Below, in pieces: positions 45,216 through 57,520 of a stretch of DNA of 64,000 nt; positions within the stretch are counted from its first letter, which is position 1; each line of letters opens with the position of its first letter. The DNA comes from Eulemur rufifrons. Lineage: Eukaryota; Chordata; Mammalia; Primates; Lemuridae. The translations under genes and the position numbers were made by a program. The stretch lies in the NCBI RefSeq assembly GCF_041146395.1, contig NC_090989.1, positions 286,551,343 to 286,615,342 of the forward strand. The letters are read 5' to 3'. The notes under the pieces were generated by a model. The model made no database searches, had not been told where the DNA came from, and saw only the letters and a list, made by a program, of their open reading frames with translations.

Positions 45216-45360
45216 GAGTGCCACAGGGGAAGCCTGGCACGAGATCATGCTGGATTGTCTCAGCAACCGGGCCTGTGACGAGCGGGCCAGCGCCAGTGAG
45301 TGCGGGAGCGACTTCGCCTACTTCTACTTCGTCTCCTTCATCTTCCTGTGCTCCTTCCTG
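45216..45360 (+). CDS. CACNA1B: CACNA1B exon 35: repeat IV pore loop and IVS6 start
   Basis: A 145-nt exon with acceptor 'gcccttgtccgcag' and donor 'gtgagt'. The first base completes Arg; it ends in phase 0. It reads [40 protein letters not shown] and FIFLCSFL. The Glu in ATGEAW is the repeat IV filter residue; the end starts the IVS6 inner helix. The loop reads DERASASEC, where the human protein as I recall has DEQANATEC, so an N-glycosylation sequon is absent. Confidence 0.96.
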
Positions 45361-46089
45361 GTGAGTCCCGGCCTCTGCGCCACGTCCGCCCAGCCCGGTT
45401 CATGCTGGGGCCCTCGTCTCCTGCACCGTGAACTGGTCCTGGGAGATAGTGGACCTGCAGCAACGAGCTCCCGTGGCCCCCGCCTCAGCTTCCGTGGTCG
45501 GGTTGACGTCTCAGGGGCAGTTGTCCCTTAGTCTCCAGCTTTTAGGAAGACATCCCTGTGCTGGTAGGACACAAGGCAGCGCTCCAGCCCGCGTGCCTGT
45601 GGGTGAGCCTGGACACGTAGCGGGGTCAGGTCGGAGCGGCAGGCAGGCCAGGTCCCAGGAGTGTGGATCTTATTCCAGGTCAGCGGAAGCCTCTGGAGCC
45701 TTTAAGCACGGATGTGACATGATCTGCCTGGTGTTCTGCAGCCTGACTCTGGCTCTGTGCAGACGGGGAGGAGGGGGCTGTGGAGTGAGTAGGAAGACGC
45801 TTGTGGGCAGCTGTGGCCTCGAGAAGGGGGAGGTGAGCGAATTAGGTGAGATTGGGCTGCGTTTTAAAGGGAGAGCTGATGTGATTGATGATTGGATATG
45901 GGCGTGAGGGAGGAGAGGAAAGCCATGTCCTGGGGTTTTTGGGGTGATGGGATGAGTGGTTCTTCCTCCGAGCTGGGAAGATTGGGGAGCTGCAGGCGTG
46001 AGGTTTGGTAGGGGATAGAGAGAATAGAGATACCTGGTAGAACTCCGGGCTGGAGATGTCAGTGAGCTGTCACTGGTGCTTGGCGTATT

Positions 46090-46305
46090 TGTGGGGTGAT
46101 GATGTTCTCCAGGACTCTGCCGTGCGAAGCGTAGCCCGGTGACCTGTGGCCCGAGCATCACCTGAGTGCTTGTTGGACATGCATCTCCCCGGGTCCGTCC
46201 CCAGGCTACTGTATCAGGATCTCTGGGAGATGGATCCAGCAATCTTTGAGTTCTAACAAGCTCTCAGGGTGGTTCTGTGTGAGCTAAACTCCGAGGAACA
46301 CTGAC
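46090..46305 (+). mobile_element. MER5A-like hAT DNA transposon remnant
   Basis: 'gagcatcacctgagtgcttg', 'catctccccgggtccgtccc' and 'atggatccagcaatctttga' then 'gttctaacaagctctcaggg' follow the MER5A consensus order as remembered. Nonautonomous; no coding capacity. Confidence 0.7.
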
Positions 46306-48119
46306 ATAGGGAAAGAGCGGAATTGAGAAGAAGGCCAAACGTTCTGCCGCGTGAGCGTCTGGGAGACAGGAAGGAGCAGTCAGCGCGGCAGGTGGAGAAC
46401 CAGGAGAGGGCAGTGCCCCAGAGCGAAGCGGAGAAATTACCTCAGGGGGGTGGAGTCATCAACCGTGTGCAACGTCACTGGAAGGGAAAGTGAGGTGACG
46501 ACCGAGATCCAAGACTGGACGTGAAACCGTGGAGGCCGAGGGTGCGCTTGGCGCGCACAGTCCACACTGGCATGGCGGGGAGCACAGCCCTGTCGCAGTG
46601 AGTTCGAGGGGTGCTGAGTGGTGGGGGGCAGCAGGGACACACAGCTGCTCCCAGCAGGGCAGTGCGGACGGGCACCCCAGAGTCACGGTTGCAACTCTCG
46701 CGGGGGACCTGCCCGCACAGTCGGTGCCTTTCTGTAGCCACATTTACTGATCAATACCGTGGGTGGTGACGCAGATTATCCAGATTTGGGGTTTCCCAGA
46801 CAAGTGTAAGGAAGGAGAGTGGGTGTCTGTAAGAGTGTGGTTATAGTGTTGGGTGTGGGATCAAAGCTGGGGACACAGGGAGATGGGGGCAGAGGGGGGT
46901 GAGGGCAAGGCTATTGGAGTAGAGGTCCTCACAAGGACAAGAGGTTTTGGGGTGCAGGACTTGAGGAAGTGAGCTGGAAGGATAGGTGACGTGGGCAGAG
47001 TGGGCCGTGTGAAGTTAAGCCTTGGGAGGCATGGTGGTGACGTTACTGGCGGTCGTTGGTGACTGCCATGTTTAGTATGAGTCACAGGAACAAGGAGCTG
47101 AGCCGACAGTGGGAGAAGGTTCGGGATTGGAATGGCTGGCAGTGGTGACCCGTCTCAGGGGGTCTTGGAAGCAACAAGGATGGCCAGAGTAGACGTGGAG
47201 ACAACAATAGGCAGCCAGGTGCTCAGTCTCCGTGGAAGGAGGGGAAGGTTAGGAGATGGCCTCAAAGGGCAGACGTTTAGAGGGTGGAGGGGGACGTCCA
47301 TCCTCTTAGCTATTCCAGACCCAGTGAGAGGAATTGGGGTACTCGGGAGGAGGGAGACAGAGGGTTTCTGATGATGATGGAGTGTGAGTTTGGAGGGTGC
47401 AGTAGAGGGTGGGTTGGTTGACAGTGGTGCCCACTTGAGACAGGTGAGCTTACCTGTAGAGAGAGAAATAGAGAAAAGCCTACAGAACTGTGTGTCACTA
47501 GTTGCCAGAAACCAAGGACGGGATTTGCGTGTTGGGGTCATCTCTGGGTTCCTGGTCTCCCTCAGAGGAGCCTAGTGGGCAGCCAGGAGGGTGGACCTTT
47601 TAGAAAATCACTGTCCTGTAGGCAGTGGGACATCGCTCTCTCTGCTGTCCACAGACGTCTGGTGCTGCAGGAGCCAGCGCCCCAGCCCGGCCTCGCCCTG
47701 CGCCTGCCCACAGAGACAGGGTCCCACAGGAAGCCACACTGACTACGTCACACCAGCCACAGGGCCAGCACGCCCTGGCTTTAGCTGTCATTCTTCTCCA
47801 GAGAAGTGGGTGTTTTGTGGCCAGTGTCCTTTGTGTGTTGTCCCCATGACCTCCCTCATGGCTCTCCACTGACCCTGGTGTCTTTTCCTTACCTGAAGCA
47901 GAGAAGGGATCAGGGCCGGGAGCACCTGATGAGTGACTCACACTTAGAAACACTTGGGACTAGTTTGGTCTGACAGAAGTGAAGTGGAAAAAGCGGAATT
48001 ATGATTTGGGGTGGGTGGCGGGACTAAGTTAGGTGGGGATTTGGTTACCTTGCCTGGAATAGAGGGACACTGGCAGAATTGCAGGAGATGAAGCTGGTGG
48101 TGACAGCCTGCTGGTAATT

Positions 48120-48405
48120 GCTGAGGCAGGCAGTCCTAAGAGGGTATTGTTGTTATTGCAATGGAGAAATCATAGAGACAGGAAGTACGGTTGCCAGGGG
48201 GTGGGGGAGGGGTGGAGAATTAGTGTTCGGTGGGTACGGATTTTCAGTTTGGGAAGATGAAAAAAGTTCTGGTGGTGGAGGATGGTCATGGTTGCACAAC
48301 AATGTGAATATACTTAATGCCAGTGACTTCTGCACTTAAAAATGACTAAAATGATAAATTTTTTGTTATGTATATTTTGCCGCAGTAAAAAGAATAAAAA
48401 AAGAG
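48120..48405 (+). mobile_element. L1 3' UTR end, sense
   Basis: 'acggttgccagggggtgggg', 'gttctggtggtggaggatgg' and 'tcatggttgcacaacaatgt' match the 3' end of mid-age L1. It ends in an A-rich tract near 48400. It is directly followed by a separate L1 fragment. Confidence 0.8.
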
Positions 48406-50935
48406 TTAATACTCAGACTCTTCCCAAAACATAGAATAGGAGGAAGCACGTCCTAGCACATTCTCTGAGGCCCTCATTACCCTAATACTAAGGCCAAACA
48501 TGTCACAATAAAAGAAAACTGCAGACTAATATTCCTTATGTATATTGATGCAAAAACCCTCAACAAAATACTAGCAAATCAATTCCAAGGACACATTAAA
48601 AGGATTATACACCGTGACCAAATGGAATTTATCCCAGGAATGCAAGGGTGGTTCAGCATAAGAAAATCGATCAATGTAATACACCCCATTAGTTGAATGA
48701 GGGAAAAAAAAAAACACCGTTTCGATGGATGGAGAAAAAGCATTTAACAAAATTCAACACCCTTTCATGATTAAAAAAAAAAACACTTAGCAAACTAGGA
48801 ATAGACAGGAACTTCTTTAGCATGATAAAGGGTTTTTATGAAAAACCCACAACTAACATTATACTCAACAGTGAAAGACTGAAAGCTTTCCCCAAAAGAT
48901 CCAGAACAAGACAGGAGTGCACTACAGGTATTCAGCATTATGCTGGACGTCCTAGCCAGAGCAATCAGACAAGAAAAAGAAATAAAAGGCATCCAAATTA
49001 GAAAAGAAGAAGAAAACTCTTTCTATTTGCAGATAACATGATTTTGCACATTGATGATCCCGAAGAATACACACAGACACAAAAATGCTACTAGAACTAA
49101 TAAACAAATCCAGCAATGTTGCAGGATCCAAAATCAACACACAAAAACCAGTGGTGTTTATATTCACCAGCAGTGAACACTCTGAAAAGGAAATTAAGAA
49201 AATAATTTTATTTCCAATGACATCCAAAACAATAAAATAGCTAGGAGTAAATAAATAAGGAGATGAAAGACTTGTGCAATGGAAACTACAATACACTGAT
49301 GAAAAGCAATTAAGACCTAATTAAATGGAAAGTCATCCCATGTGCATGGATTGGAAGATTTTATATTGTTAAGATGGTGATACTTCCTCAAGCAATGTTT
49401 AGATTAAATGCAATCCCTATCAAAATGCCAGTGGCCTTTTTGCAGAAATTGAAAAGCAGATCCTCAAATTCATACGGAATTGCAAGGAGCACTCAAATAG
49501 CTAAAACAATCTTGAAAAAGAAGTTGTAGGAACCACATCTCCCTATTCCATAACTTACTGCAGAGCTACGGTAATCAAAACTGTGTGTGCTGGCAGCTAG
49601 ACATTTAGGCCAACGGAATAGAATTGGATGTCCAGAAATAAACCCAAGCATCTATGGTCAATTGATTTTTGACCAGGGTGCCAGTGGGGGAAAAATTATC
49701 TTTCTTTCAATGACAATTCAGTGGGGAGAGACTAGTCTCTTCAACAAATAATATGGAGGAAATTGGATAGCCACATGCAAAAGAATGAAGTTGGACCCTT
49801 GCCTCACTCCATATACAAAATTAATCAATCAAAGAGCTAAATAGAAGAGTGAAAACCAGGAAACTATTAGAAGAATGCATAGGGGCTAAATCTTCAAGAC
49901 TTCAAAATTGGCAGTGGATCCTTAGGTTTGACCCCAAAATCACGAGCAACAAAAGAAAAAATAGATAAATTGGACTACATCAAAATTTAAAAGTTTTGTT
50001 CATCAAAGGACATTATCAAATATGTGGAAATACAATCTACAGAATGGTAGAAAATATTTGCAAATCACATATCTGAGAAGGAGTTAATATCCAGGATGTA
50101 TAAAGAACTCCCACAACTCAATGACAAAAAGACAAATAACTCAATTTTTAAAATGTGCAAAGGATTGGAATAGACAGCTCTGTAGAGAAGGTATATATTA
50201 ATAGATGGTGAACAGTCACATGAAAAGATGTTCAACATCTTTGGTAATTAAGGAAATGCAAATCAAACCATAATGAGATATGTCACTTCACACCCAGTAT
50301 AATGCCTTTGTAAAATAACAATTATTGTCAAGGATGTGGAGGAATAGGAACTATGGTACATTGCTGGTAGGAAAGTAAAATGTATTAATAGCAGCTGCTA
50401 TGGAAAAAGTTTGGCAGTTCCTTTAAAACTTAAGCATAGAATTACCATGTGACCACTGCCAGGTACATACCCAAGAGAAAGGAAGAGATTTGTCCACGTA
50501 CCTGAATGTCTATGGCAACAGTAGTCATGATAATCAAAAGGCGGAGACCACCCACTTGTCTCCCAGTGAATGAATGATGGTGGCGAGCACTGTGATTCAG
50601 CCATGGGAAGCAGTGACGTGCCGGCACGCGCCACAGCACGGGTGCACCTCCACACGCCTGCTGCGTGGAAGAAGCCAGGCGTACCAGTCACATATCGTAT
50701 GATTTCTTTCACGTCGAGTATCCAGAATCGACGAATCCGCAGAAGCCGAGCGTCGGGTGGCAGCGTCCAGGGCGTCGGGGAGGGCAGGGGAGGGGTGGCT
50801 GCTCAGTGGGGGTGGGGTTATTCTTTGTACAATATTGTGAACACACCAGTGCCACTGAATTGTACTTTTAGAAATGTTTAATTGTATGTTACATCAATTT
50901 CAGTTTAATTGTGTTTTTAAAAAAGAGCCTAAGCC
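48406..50935 (+). mobile_element. 5'-truncated L1, sense: ORF2 3' half and 3' UTR
   Basis: Sense-strand translation gives recognisable reverse-transcriptase text (for example [14 protein letters not shown] and [20 protein letters not shown]). It continues through the ORF2 C-terminal region to an L1 3' UTR ending about 50935. The catalytic FADD motif reads FADN at about 49029-49040. Together with several stops and frameshifts this shows a dead copy. Confidence 0.88.
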
Positions 50936-51097
50936 GTCGGTCTGTAGAGCCCAAACTAATGACTCCGCAGTCCCTGCCGTCCCTGACTGTGAGCCTGAGG
51001 GGGACCAGCCTAGATGGCGCGACAGGCCGTGGGCAGGAGACGACGGGCCTGGATGAGGGCTGGACAGTGGACGTGGGGGCAGAGGTCTCGGGGCTGA

Positions 51098-51382
<285 letters not shown>

Positions 51383-53199
51383 TAAGTGAGCCCCGGCACC
51401 CTGCGGTCCTCGGGGACGGTCCACACCGACAGATCGCAGGACAGGGCTGGGTGGCTTGGGCACATTTCGGTGCGGGGCTCGGGGGTCCATCCTGCTGCAG
51501 GCAGGACCTCGCTGGTGTCCCCGCTGAGTGGCACTTCCGTTGTGGTCCCCTGTGCCCTTGTATGGCTCCCCGGGCCTAGGGAGGCCTTTTAAACCCCTCA
51601 GCTCATCCCTCAGAGGCTGCCTGGTGTCACAGAAGGTTTTCAGGGGGCTGTGAGACTCGGGGCTCTTCCCGCACAGGAGTGCGCGTGTTCCTCCAAGGCC
51701 GGCCACGTGAGGGCTTGGGGGGCCGCGGGGAGGGTGTGCACGGCCACGCCACCCTGGTGGAGCTTGGCGGGCTCTGAGGGCAAAAGTGATGTGGGGGTTT
51801 AGAACCTTCCCCCGAAGGGCCTGGGGGCCTCCCTCTCTGCCGTTTCCCTTGGGGGCGGCAGTCACCGTGCACCTCTGTGTCCCCAGCCCAGGTGGGAGGT
51901 GGTGGGTGTACGGTGGACGTACAGTGAAGTCAGATGAGCTGCCAGCAAGGCTCTAGTGCGCTTAGACCCTCTGGTCGCGGTGGGAAAGGTTTGCTGTGTC
52001 GCCTGGGGGAGGGGGATGCGTTTCCAGACAGCTGGGTCTCGTGAGCGGTCCGAGGTCGTGTTCCGTGGCACTGCGGTGTGTGTGCGCCCCCGGGGCCGAG
52101 AGCACGTTGAGGAAGGAATCAAGCCAAGCAGCGTGGATTCTCCCTCGGTCCATTTGTCCATTCCTTCATCCAATCACCCATTTACACACTCGCTCGCTCA
52201 CGGGCTCGCTCGCTCCAGCAGGGGTCACGGGGCTGCTCTCTGCAGGGCGGGCACAGCAGGCGGAGGGGCCATGAGTCAGCGAGTCAGACGCAGCCGGCCC
52301 GGCTCCCAGGGACCACTCAGCGGGCATCCGTGGGCGAGCAGTTCTCAGGGAGTGGGTGGACATCCACCGCCTCCCGTGCCCTGGGGGGATGAGAAAGGAC
52401 GGGGCTGGGTGCAGGGGCAGCCCACCTCCTCTCTCCAGGTTCCCTGGCCTGCCCACGGCCCCCACGCCCGGCTCTGTCGCCAGGCCCCTTGCCGCGGGAG
52501 ACGAGGAGCCGGTCGCCCTCCTCTTGGTAAGGGCCTCGCAGCCCACAGAGCTCCGCAGTTGCTGCCTGGTTTCCTCGAACGGAAGCTCTGCGTGGGAGCA
52601 GACCCAGAGGCGTGGGGGCTTGGCTGGGCTCCCTCGGCCTCTCCCCTCCGCTCAGCGTCCCTGGACCACCCCCACCGTCCCCACCAGGACAGCGGTGCTG
52701 CCCGGGGCCCGTCCTAGCCCGGCGGAGTCACAGAGCCGCTGGCAGTGTCAGGCGCCCTGGGACACAGGCCTCTCTGTCCAGGCGCTTCCAGGCCCACAGT
52801 GTCTGTCTGTGTGTTTTCATTTCAGGGGGAAATTGACAATTTTTATGTAGTCTAGAACGAGCATAGCGGTTATCTGTGATTCATGGTCTATGTACATGTT
52901 TCCGGACCGTTTTCGTGGCTTTGGAGACCCCCATGCTGACTGCTGCGGCAGCGTGTTTGCCCTGTGCTCGCCCGGGGACGCCCACGCGGGACCTGTGGTC
53001 AGGAAGGCCCAGGCGGACCGGGGCGAGACTGGCCACACCTAGGCCTCGTTAGGCAGAGGGTAGGAGAGACCCCAACTGAGGAGGGTTTCGGCGAGTTCCA
53101 GGAAGGCCATCCTGACCGTGTGGTCTGAGAGTTGCTGTTGTTTCTGGGAACATTGTTTTTCTAGAGGAGATTGTGCTACGGAAGACGCAGGTGCCTTAT

Positions 53200-53445
53200 G
53201 ACGGCAGTGCCCGGCCTCTCTGGCACCAGGGACCGGTTTCATGGAAGACAGTTTTCCCACGGACAGGGCGGTAGGGGGTGGCAGAGCTCTGCGCCCCGGT
53301 CCCTAGCAGGCCACAGACGGGGGTGGGGACTGCAGCTTTGTGGGATGTGACTTGTCCTGAAGGTCACAGGCACAGCGGTGAATTCAGGCGGTGGCGGGAG
53401 GAGGACGACAGTCCTCACGCCTGTGTGACCTGAGCACAAGCAGGG
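53200..53445 (+). mobile_element. Possible nonautonomous hAT-type DNA transposon remnant
   Basis: 'ggcaccagggaccggtttca' followed by 'tggaagacagttttcccacg' and 'gacagggcggtagggggtgg' matches a widespread primate repeat whose end reads ggcaccagggaccggttt. The family name is not certain. Confidence 0.5.
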
Positions 53446-53869
53446 CCCGCGGGAAGCGGACGTGGGCCGGGCTGTGGCCCGGTTCCCAGGCACAGCGAAG
53501 GGTCAGCCTGCTTCCCCAGCGCCAGAGTCCGAGAACCGAGGCCCCGCAAGGCACAGGCAGGCGGAGACACGGCAGAGAAAGTGCTTATCGCAGTGCAGAC
53601 AGCATAGCAGCCTCACGCGCAAGTGGCGCCTGCCAGCTAACACGCAAGACCCGCGGGCCTTGACGTAGCGCAGAGGTGGCCCGTGAGCAGCACACGCAGC
53701 TGCCTCCCTGGCGGCCGGGCCTGACACGCAGCTTGCGCCAGACGCCGGGGGAGGCAGACGCGTCTGAGCAGCGCGGGGCTGGGTCCACGTCCAGGGCAGC
53801 ACCTCGAGCCTCCCCGTCACGCCCGGGACAGGGGCAGGGATGTGGTCACCTTGACTTCCCAGGTGACCA

Positions 53870-54000
53870 CCTGTGTGTACTATGCATTGCACATGTGTGT
53901 ATGTGTGTATGTATTCCTACTGTGTGCTGTGCATGAGTGTGCACCGGCGGGTGAATGTGAGTGTTTTTGCACACAGGCATTGGCAAGTGTGCATGTGTGT
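53870..54000. repeat. TG/CA-rich stretch
   Basis: Irregular 'tgtgtatgtg' and 'gcatgtgtgt' words. Low complexity. Confidence 0.75.
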
Positions 54001-54309
54001 CCCGACCCGCAGGACTGTCAACGCGAACCCTGGAAGGGGGAGTGGGAATTGGGGGGACAAGAGACGCGAGAAATGGAGACAAGACAGGAGTCTGATCAAG
54101 TGTCGTTTGTGGTGTGCTGAGCGGCAGGTGGTATAGGGCAGCAAGGCGGGAAAGGAAAAGGCGGGTAAGTTCAAACTGCAAAGCGGCCGTTAAGGAAGGC
54201 GGGAAACGTCAGCTCCTCCCACAGTGGAACTGACTGTGCTGCTGCTTGTGGAGTGGAAAACCACTGCGCTCAGGCGCCAGAGGCAATGCTGCAGCCGGGC
54301 CTGAGGGCT

Positions 54310-54545
54310 CCGGACACGTGCATATTTATGCACATGTGAGTGTATGTGTATGTCTGTGTGCAAGTGAACTGCATGTTTGTGCATACCCGTGTGGTTGTGT
54401 GTGGATATGTATGCATGTGGGCAACATGTGTGTACCCATGTGCGTGTGGTGTGTGCAGCTGTGTGTGTGCATGGCTTGTGCACACGTGTGCCATGTGAGT
54501 ATGGACGTGGGAGCGTTTTTTGCTGTGTGCACATGCGTGCTGTGG
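54310..54545. repeat. TG/CA-rich stretch, 235 bp
   Basis: Alternating purine-pyrimidine text built from 'tgtgtg', 'gcatgtg' and 'acatgtg' words; a decayed (TG)n/(TGCA)n tract. Confidence 0.8.
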
Positions 54546-55847
54546 ACCGAGTAGGGAGGCTTGGAGTTGTTGGTTTCCTCTGCTGCCTTTTCCCAGCCTC
54601 CCTTTTGTTGTTGCTTCAACACTCTGTGGGGAAGTGTAGACTCAAAAGGGAGTCACAGTCACGCTTCCTGGAGCCATCTGTCTGCTCATCTCTGTGCTCA
54701 TCCATCTGTCCCACACACGTTTCCTGAGCATCTGCCTGTCCCGGGGCAGGAGCCCAAAGGTGCAGGGCGCACGTCCCTCAGCACCCGGCCACGCCAGGTG
54801 ACGGGGCGGCAGCTCGGCTGCAGCCTGAGGCCCGGGCGTTTCTGAGTGAGAGACCGTGTCTGGCCTGGAGCATCAGAGGATGCCGCGTGCGAGCTGAACT
54901 GGCGAGAGCAGCTGGGTCAAGCACTCAAGGAGGCCGAGGGGCGACGCGGGGTGCAGAGGAGAGAGGGAGGCTGGGCGCAGCGTGTCAGGTGCAGGGGTGG
55001 CGGCACAGGTGGAGACAGGCCTTAGAATGTGCTCAGCAGGTAGCTTTGTTTTGTTGTGTGGACAGTCCTTGCATTGGGGAGTGACAGCATTCGGCCCCCC
55101 TTTTTGTCTGGGTTTCATGGGAGGTGGTCCTGGAGGCTGGGGGTCCCACAGCTGTCCAGCGCCCTTGTGTTGGTCCCCACAGTCCAGCAGCTTAGCAGGT
55201 GCCTCGAGTGAGCCCGAAGTGGGGCTTCCTCCCTCCCCCCTCGTCTCCGGAAGTATCTTCAGCACCATCTGGAGCTGACCGGAATGAGGGGCCTCAGCAT
55301 AGGAGACAAAAGTGTCAGTGGGGACTGGGGTGCCGGCGCTGGGGGTGCCCTGGGGGGGTGTTTGGGGAGAGAGGGGCCGTCGGGAGGCTCGTGGACACAG
55401 GCCTCTGTGGACGCTGTGCAGGGAGAGCTGGGGGCCAGAGGGGCACGTGGGGGAGGGGCCTTGTGGCCTGGAGGCCCAGGGAGCCGAGGAGGGGCTGGCA
55501 GCGAGGGAGCGGGTGGGCGGGCCCAGGAGAGACAGATGGCGAAGGCCTCGCACCGTGTGCAGCAGGGGCTCGGCGTGGCTGGCAGGTGTAGACGCGCCGT
55601 CTGCCCGTATGGAACTCGCTGATGTTCTGTGCGGAGTGTCTCCTGCCTACATCGTCGGACTCTAGGAATGACGTCCTGCACCTCCCGGGGAGCTCCCACA
55701 CCCGGTCCCCTGGCCGGGTGCCGCCTCTCCGGGGCTCCCTCCCCTCCACGCCTGTGCGAGGCCAAACCTTCCCGTCCTAGGCTGGGGGCGGGCGGGAGGG
55801 GCTCCATCGTGCCTGTGTTGCCATAACCTGTGACGTTTCCTTTCCAG

Positions 55848-55944
55848 TTGCCGGATTCATTATAAGGATTTGTACAGTTTGTTGCGTTGTATTGCGCCAC
55901 CCGTTGGCTTAGGGAAGAACTGCCCTCGTAGGTTGGCCTACAAG
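55848..55944 (+). CDS. CACNA1B: CACNA1B exon 37a: alternative EF-hand/C-terminal exon
   Basis: A 97-nt exon with acceptor 'gtttcctttccag' and donor 'gtttgc'. With the split Cys codon it reads [19 protein letters not shown] then [14 protein letters not shown]. This is the known alternative exon 37a, enriched in nociceptors and linked to larger currents and G-protein inhibition. Its YKDxYSLL and NCPRRLAYK stretches distinguish it from 37b. As remembered the family has GRIHYKDMY; here Gly is Cys (ggc to tgc at 55849-55851) and Met is Leu. The Gly is position 6 of the EF-hand loop. It ends in phase 0 and joins exon 38. The exon contains five CpGs and a CTCF-like core at 55897-55908. Confidence 0.9.
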
Positions 55945-57423
55945 GTTTGCAACTTCAGAGCCTCCATCTGACATACTTCCCTGCCCGAAATGCAAACACA
56001 GCACACACTCCCTGCCTGGTTTGGGAATGACAACACCTCACCTCTCTTTCCGCCCGCCCTGCCCCGCACTCCAGCCTCCTGGACGCTTTGGTTCCCTGTC
56101 TAATCCCCCTCGACCCCTCCAGCTGGCCGAGACAGGCAGCCTTGGGACAGTGCACAGAGAGCTTTCTCGCTGGGCCGTGAGGACCAGGACCAGCTGGCTG
56201 GGGGGCTGGGGGCCAGGTCCCACCTGCACCAAGGAAGCAGCTGGCACACCCCGTTTTCCTCTGAGTTCTTGAGGGTGGGCTGGTGGTCAGACGAGCCAGG
56301 GGCCGCGGGCCCCGAGGAGGGGGATATGGAGACAGGTTCACCTGCGGCAGCTTCCCCTCTGGGTCGGAAGAGCCCAGTAACCCAGCAGTTGTCCAGTCCC
56401 TGGGGAAGGGAGGGCGGCGGCGGGGTGTGGAGCCCAGGGAGCCTCCTGCTGTGCCTCTGGATTGGTCTGCTCGGCTCAGCGGAGGAGCCCCCTGGTCTGG
56501 AGCTGCGGGAGGAGCGAGGGCCCCGGGCAGATCCACCTGCCGGGAAAGGCTGTCCCCTCTCTCTCCTGGGCCACCTGGCTGCATGTCTGGGACCCCAAGG
56601 TGATAGGCAGGTACCCCGGGACGGCCCCTCCACTTCAGGAAGACTCAATTGTTGGAGCCCTTGGGTTCCCAGGCCCCGCACCAGTGGCTCCTGCTGCGTG
56701 TGGGCCCCGACCTGCCCCCTGGCCGTCAGAGCTGGTGCAAGAGCAGCACCAGGCCACGTCCTGCCAGCTCCCCTCCCCGCGGCCCCCCATTCCCCGCCCA
56801 GCCTTGACCCCAGCAGCAGCCCTGCCCTGGGCTGGCCTCGGGCGTCTCTGGGCTTGGAGCAGGACTTGCCCCACCGTCAAGTTTGGCTCTAGAGCCTCGG
56901 GGCTCCCTTCTAGTTTTCTGGTTGGCTTTAGATTTTTCTCCACTCTTTTAGCCTCTAGCCTCACTTGGAAGCAAATCTGACCATTAAGGAAAGCTGATGC
57001 TCTGCCGTGGCCTTGGCCACAGCCCGTCCGCCTCACACTCTGTCCGCCAGCGCCGCCGGCGTGGCGAAGCCGGTCTTTTCTGATTCGGCATTCTCTGTGG
57101 TTTCTAAAAGAGTAAAGTCAGAACTTAACAACCCAAAGCCGCCCCGATGCAGCCCTCCCTCACCCTCCATGCTCATTAGCTCAGACGTCACCCTGCCCGC
57201 GGCCCCGCGTGGGGCTGGCCGTGGAGGTGAGGCCGGGGGCGGGGGGCCAGGAGGGCCACGTCTGGCAGCGCAGCCCTCGTGTCTCCGTGCCTGTGGGCGT
57301 CGTGCCGACACCGATTAACTGGATCTGTTTTCTTGTCTGCTTCCTCCCGCCCGCCCCCGCTCCGCCCGCTGCGCACCTGCTCTGTGGACCCTGCGCCTTG
57401 GCCTCTCTGGGACGGGTTTCCAG
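55945..57423 (+). other. CACNA1B: Intron between exons 37a and 37b
   Basis: A 1,479-bp GC-rich intron with no repeat or other element recognised. It is long enough that steric interference between the two exons is unlikely. Confidence 0.85.
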
Positions 57424-57520
57424 CGGGCGCATCAGTTACAGTGACATGTTTGAGATGCTGAAACACATGTCCCCACCTCTGGGGCTGGGGAAGAAATGCC
57501 CTGCTCGAGTTGCCTACAAG
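57424..57520 (+). CDS. CACNA1B: CACNA1B exon 37b: standard EF-hand/C-terminal exon
   Basis: A 97-nt exon with acceptor 'gggacgggtttccag' and donor 'gtagac'. With the split Cys codon it reads [19 protein letters not shown] then [14 protein letters not shown]. It is the common form of the exon in brain. It keeps Gly at loop position 6 and Asp at position 12 of the EF-hand. SYSD replaces human SYND (from memory). It is the same length and phase as 37a, consistent with ancient tandem duplication and mutually exclusive use. Confidence 0.96.

Noticed and set aside
48406..50935. Possible active L1 in intron 35
   Set aside because: It is 5' truncated, the FADD motif reads FADN, and frames are broken.
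53870..54545. TG-rich Cys/Val repetitive peptides on both strands
   Set aside because: Translations of decayed TG/CA tracts; not genes.
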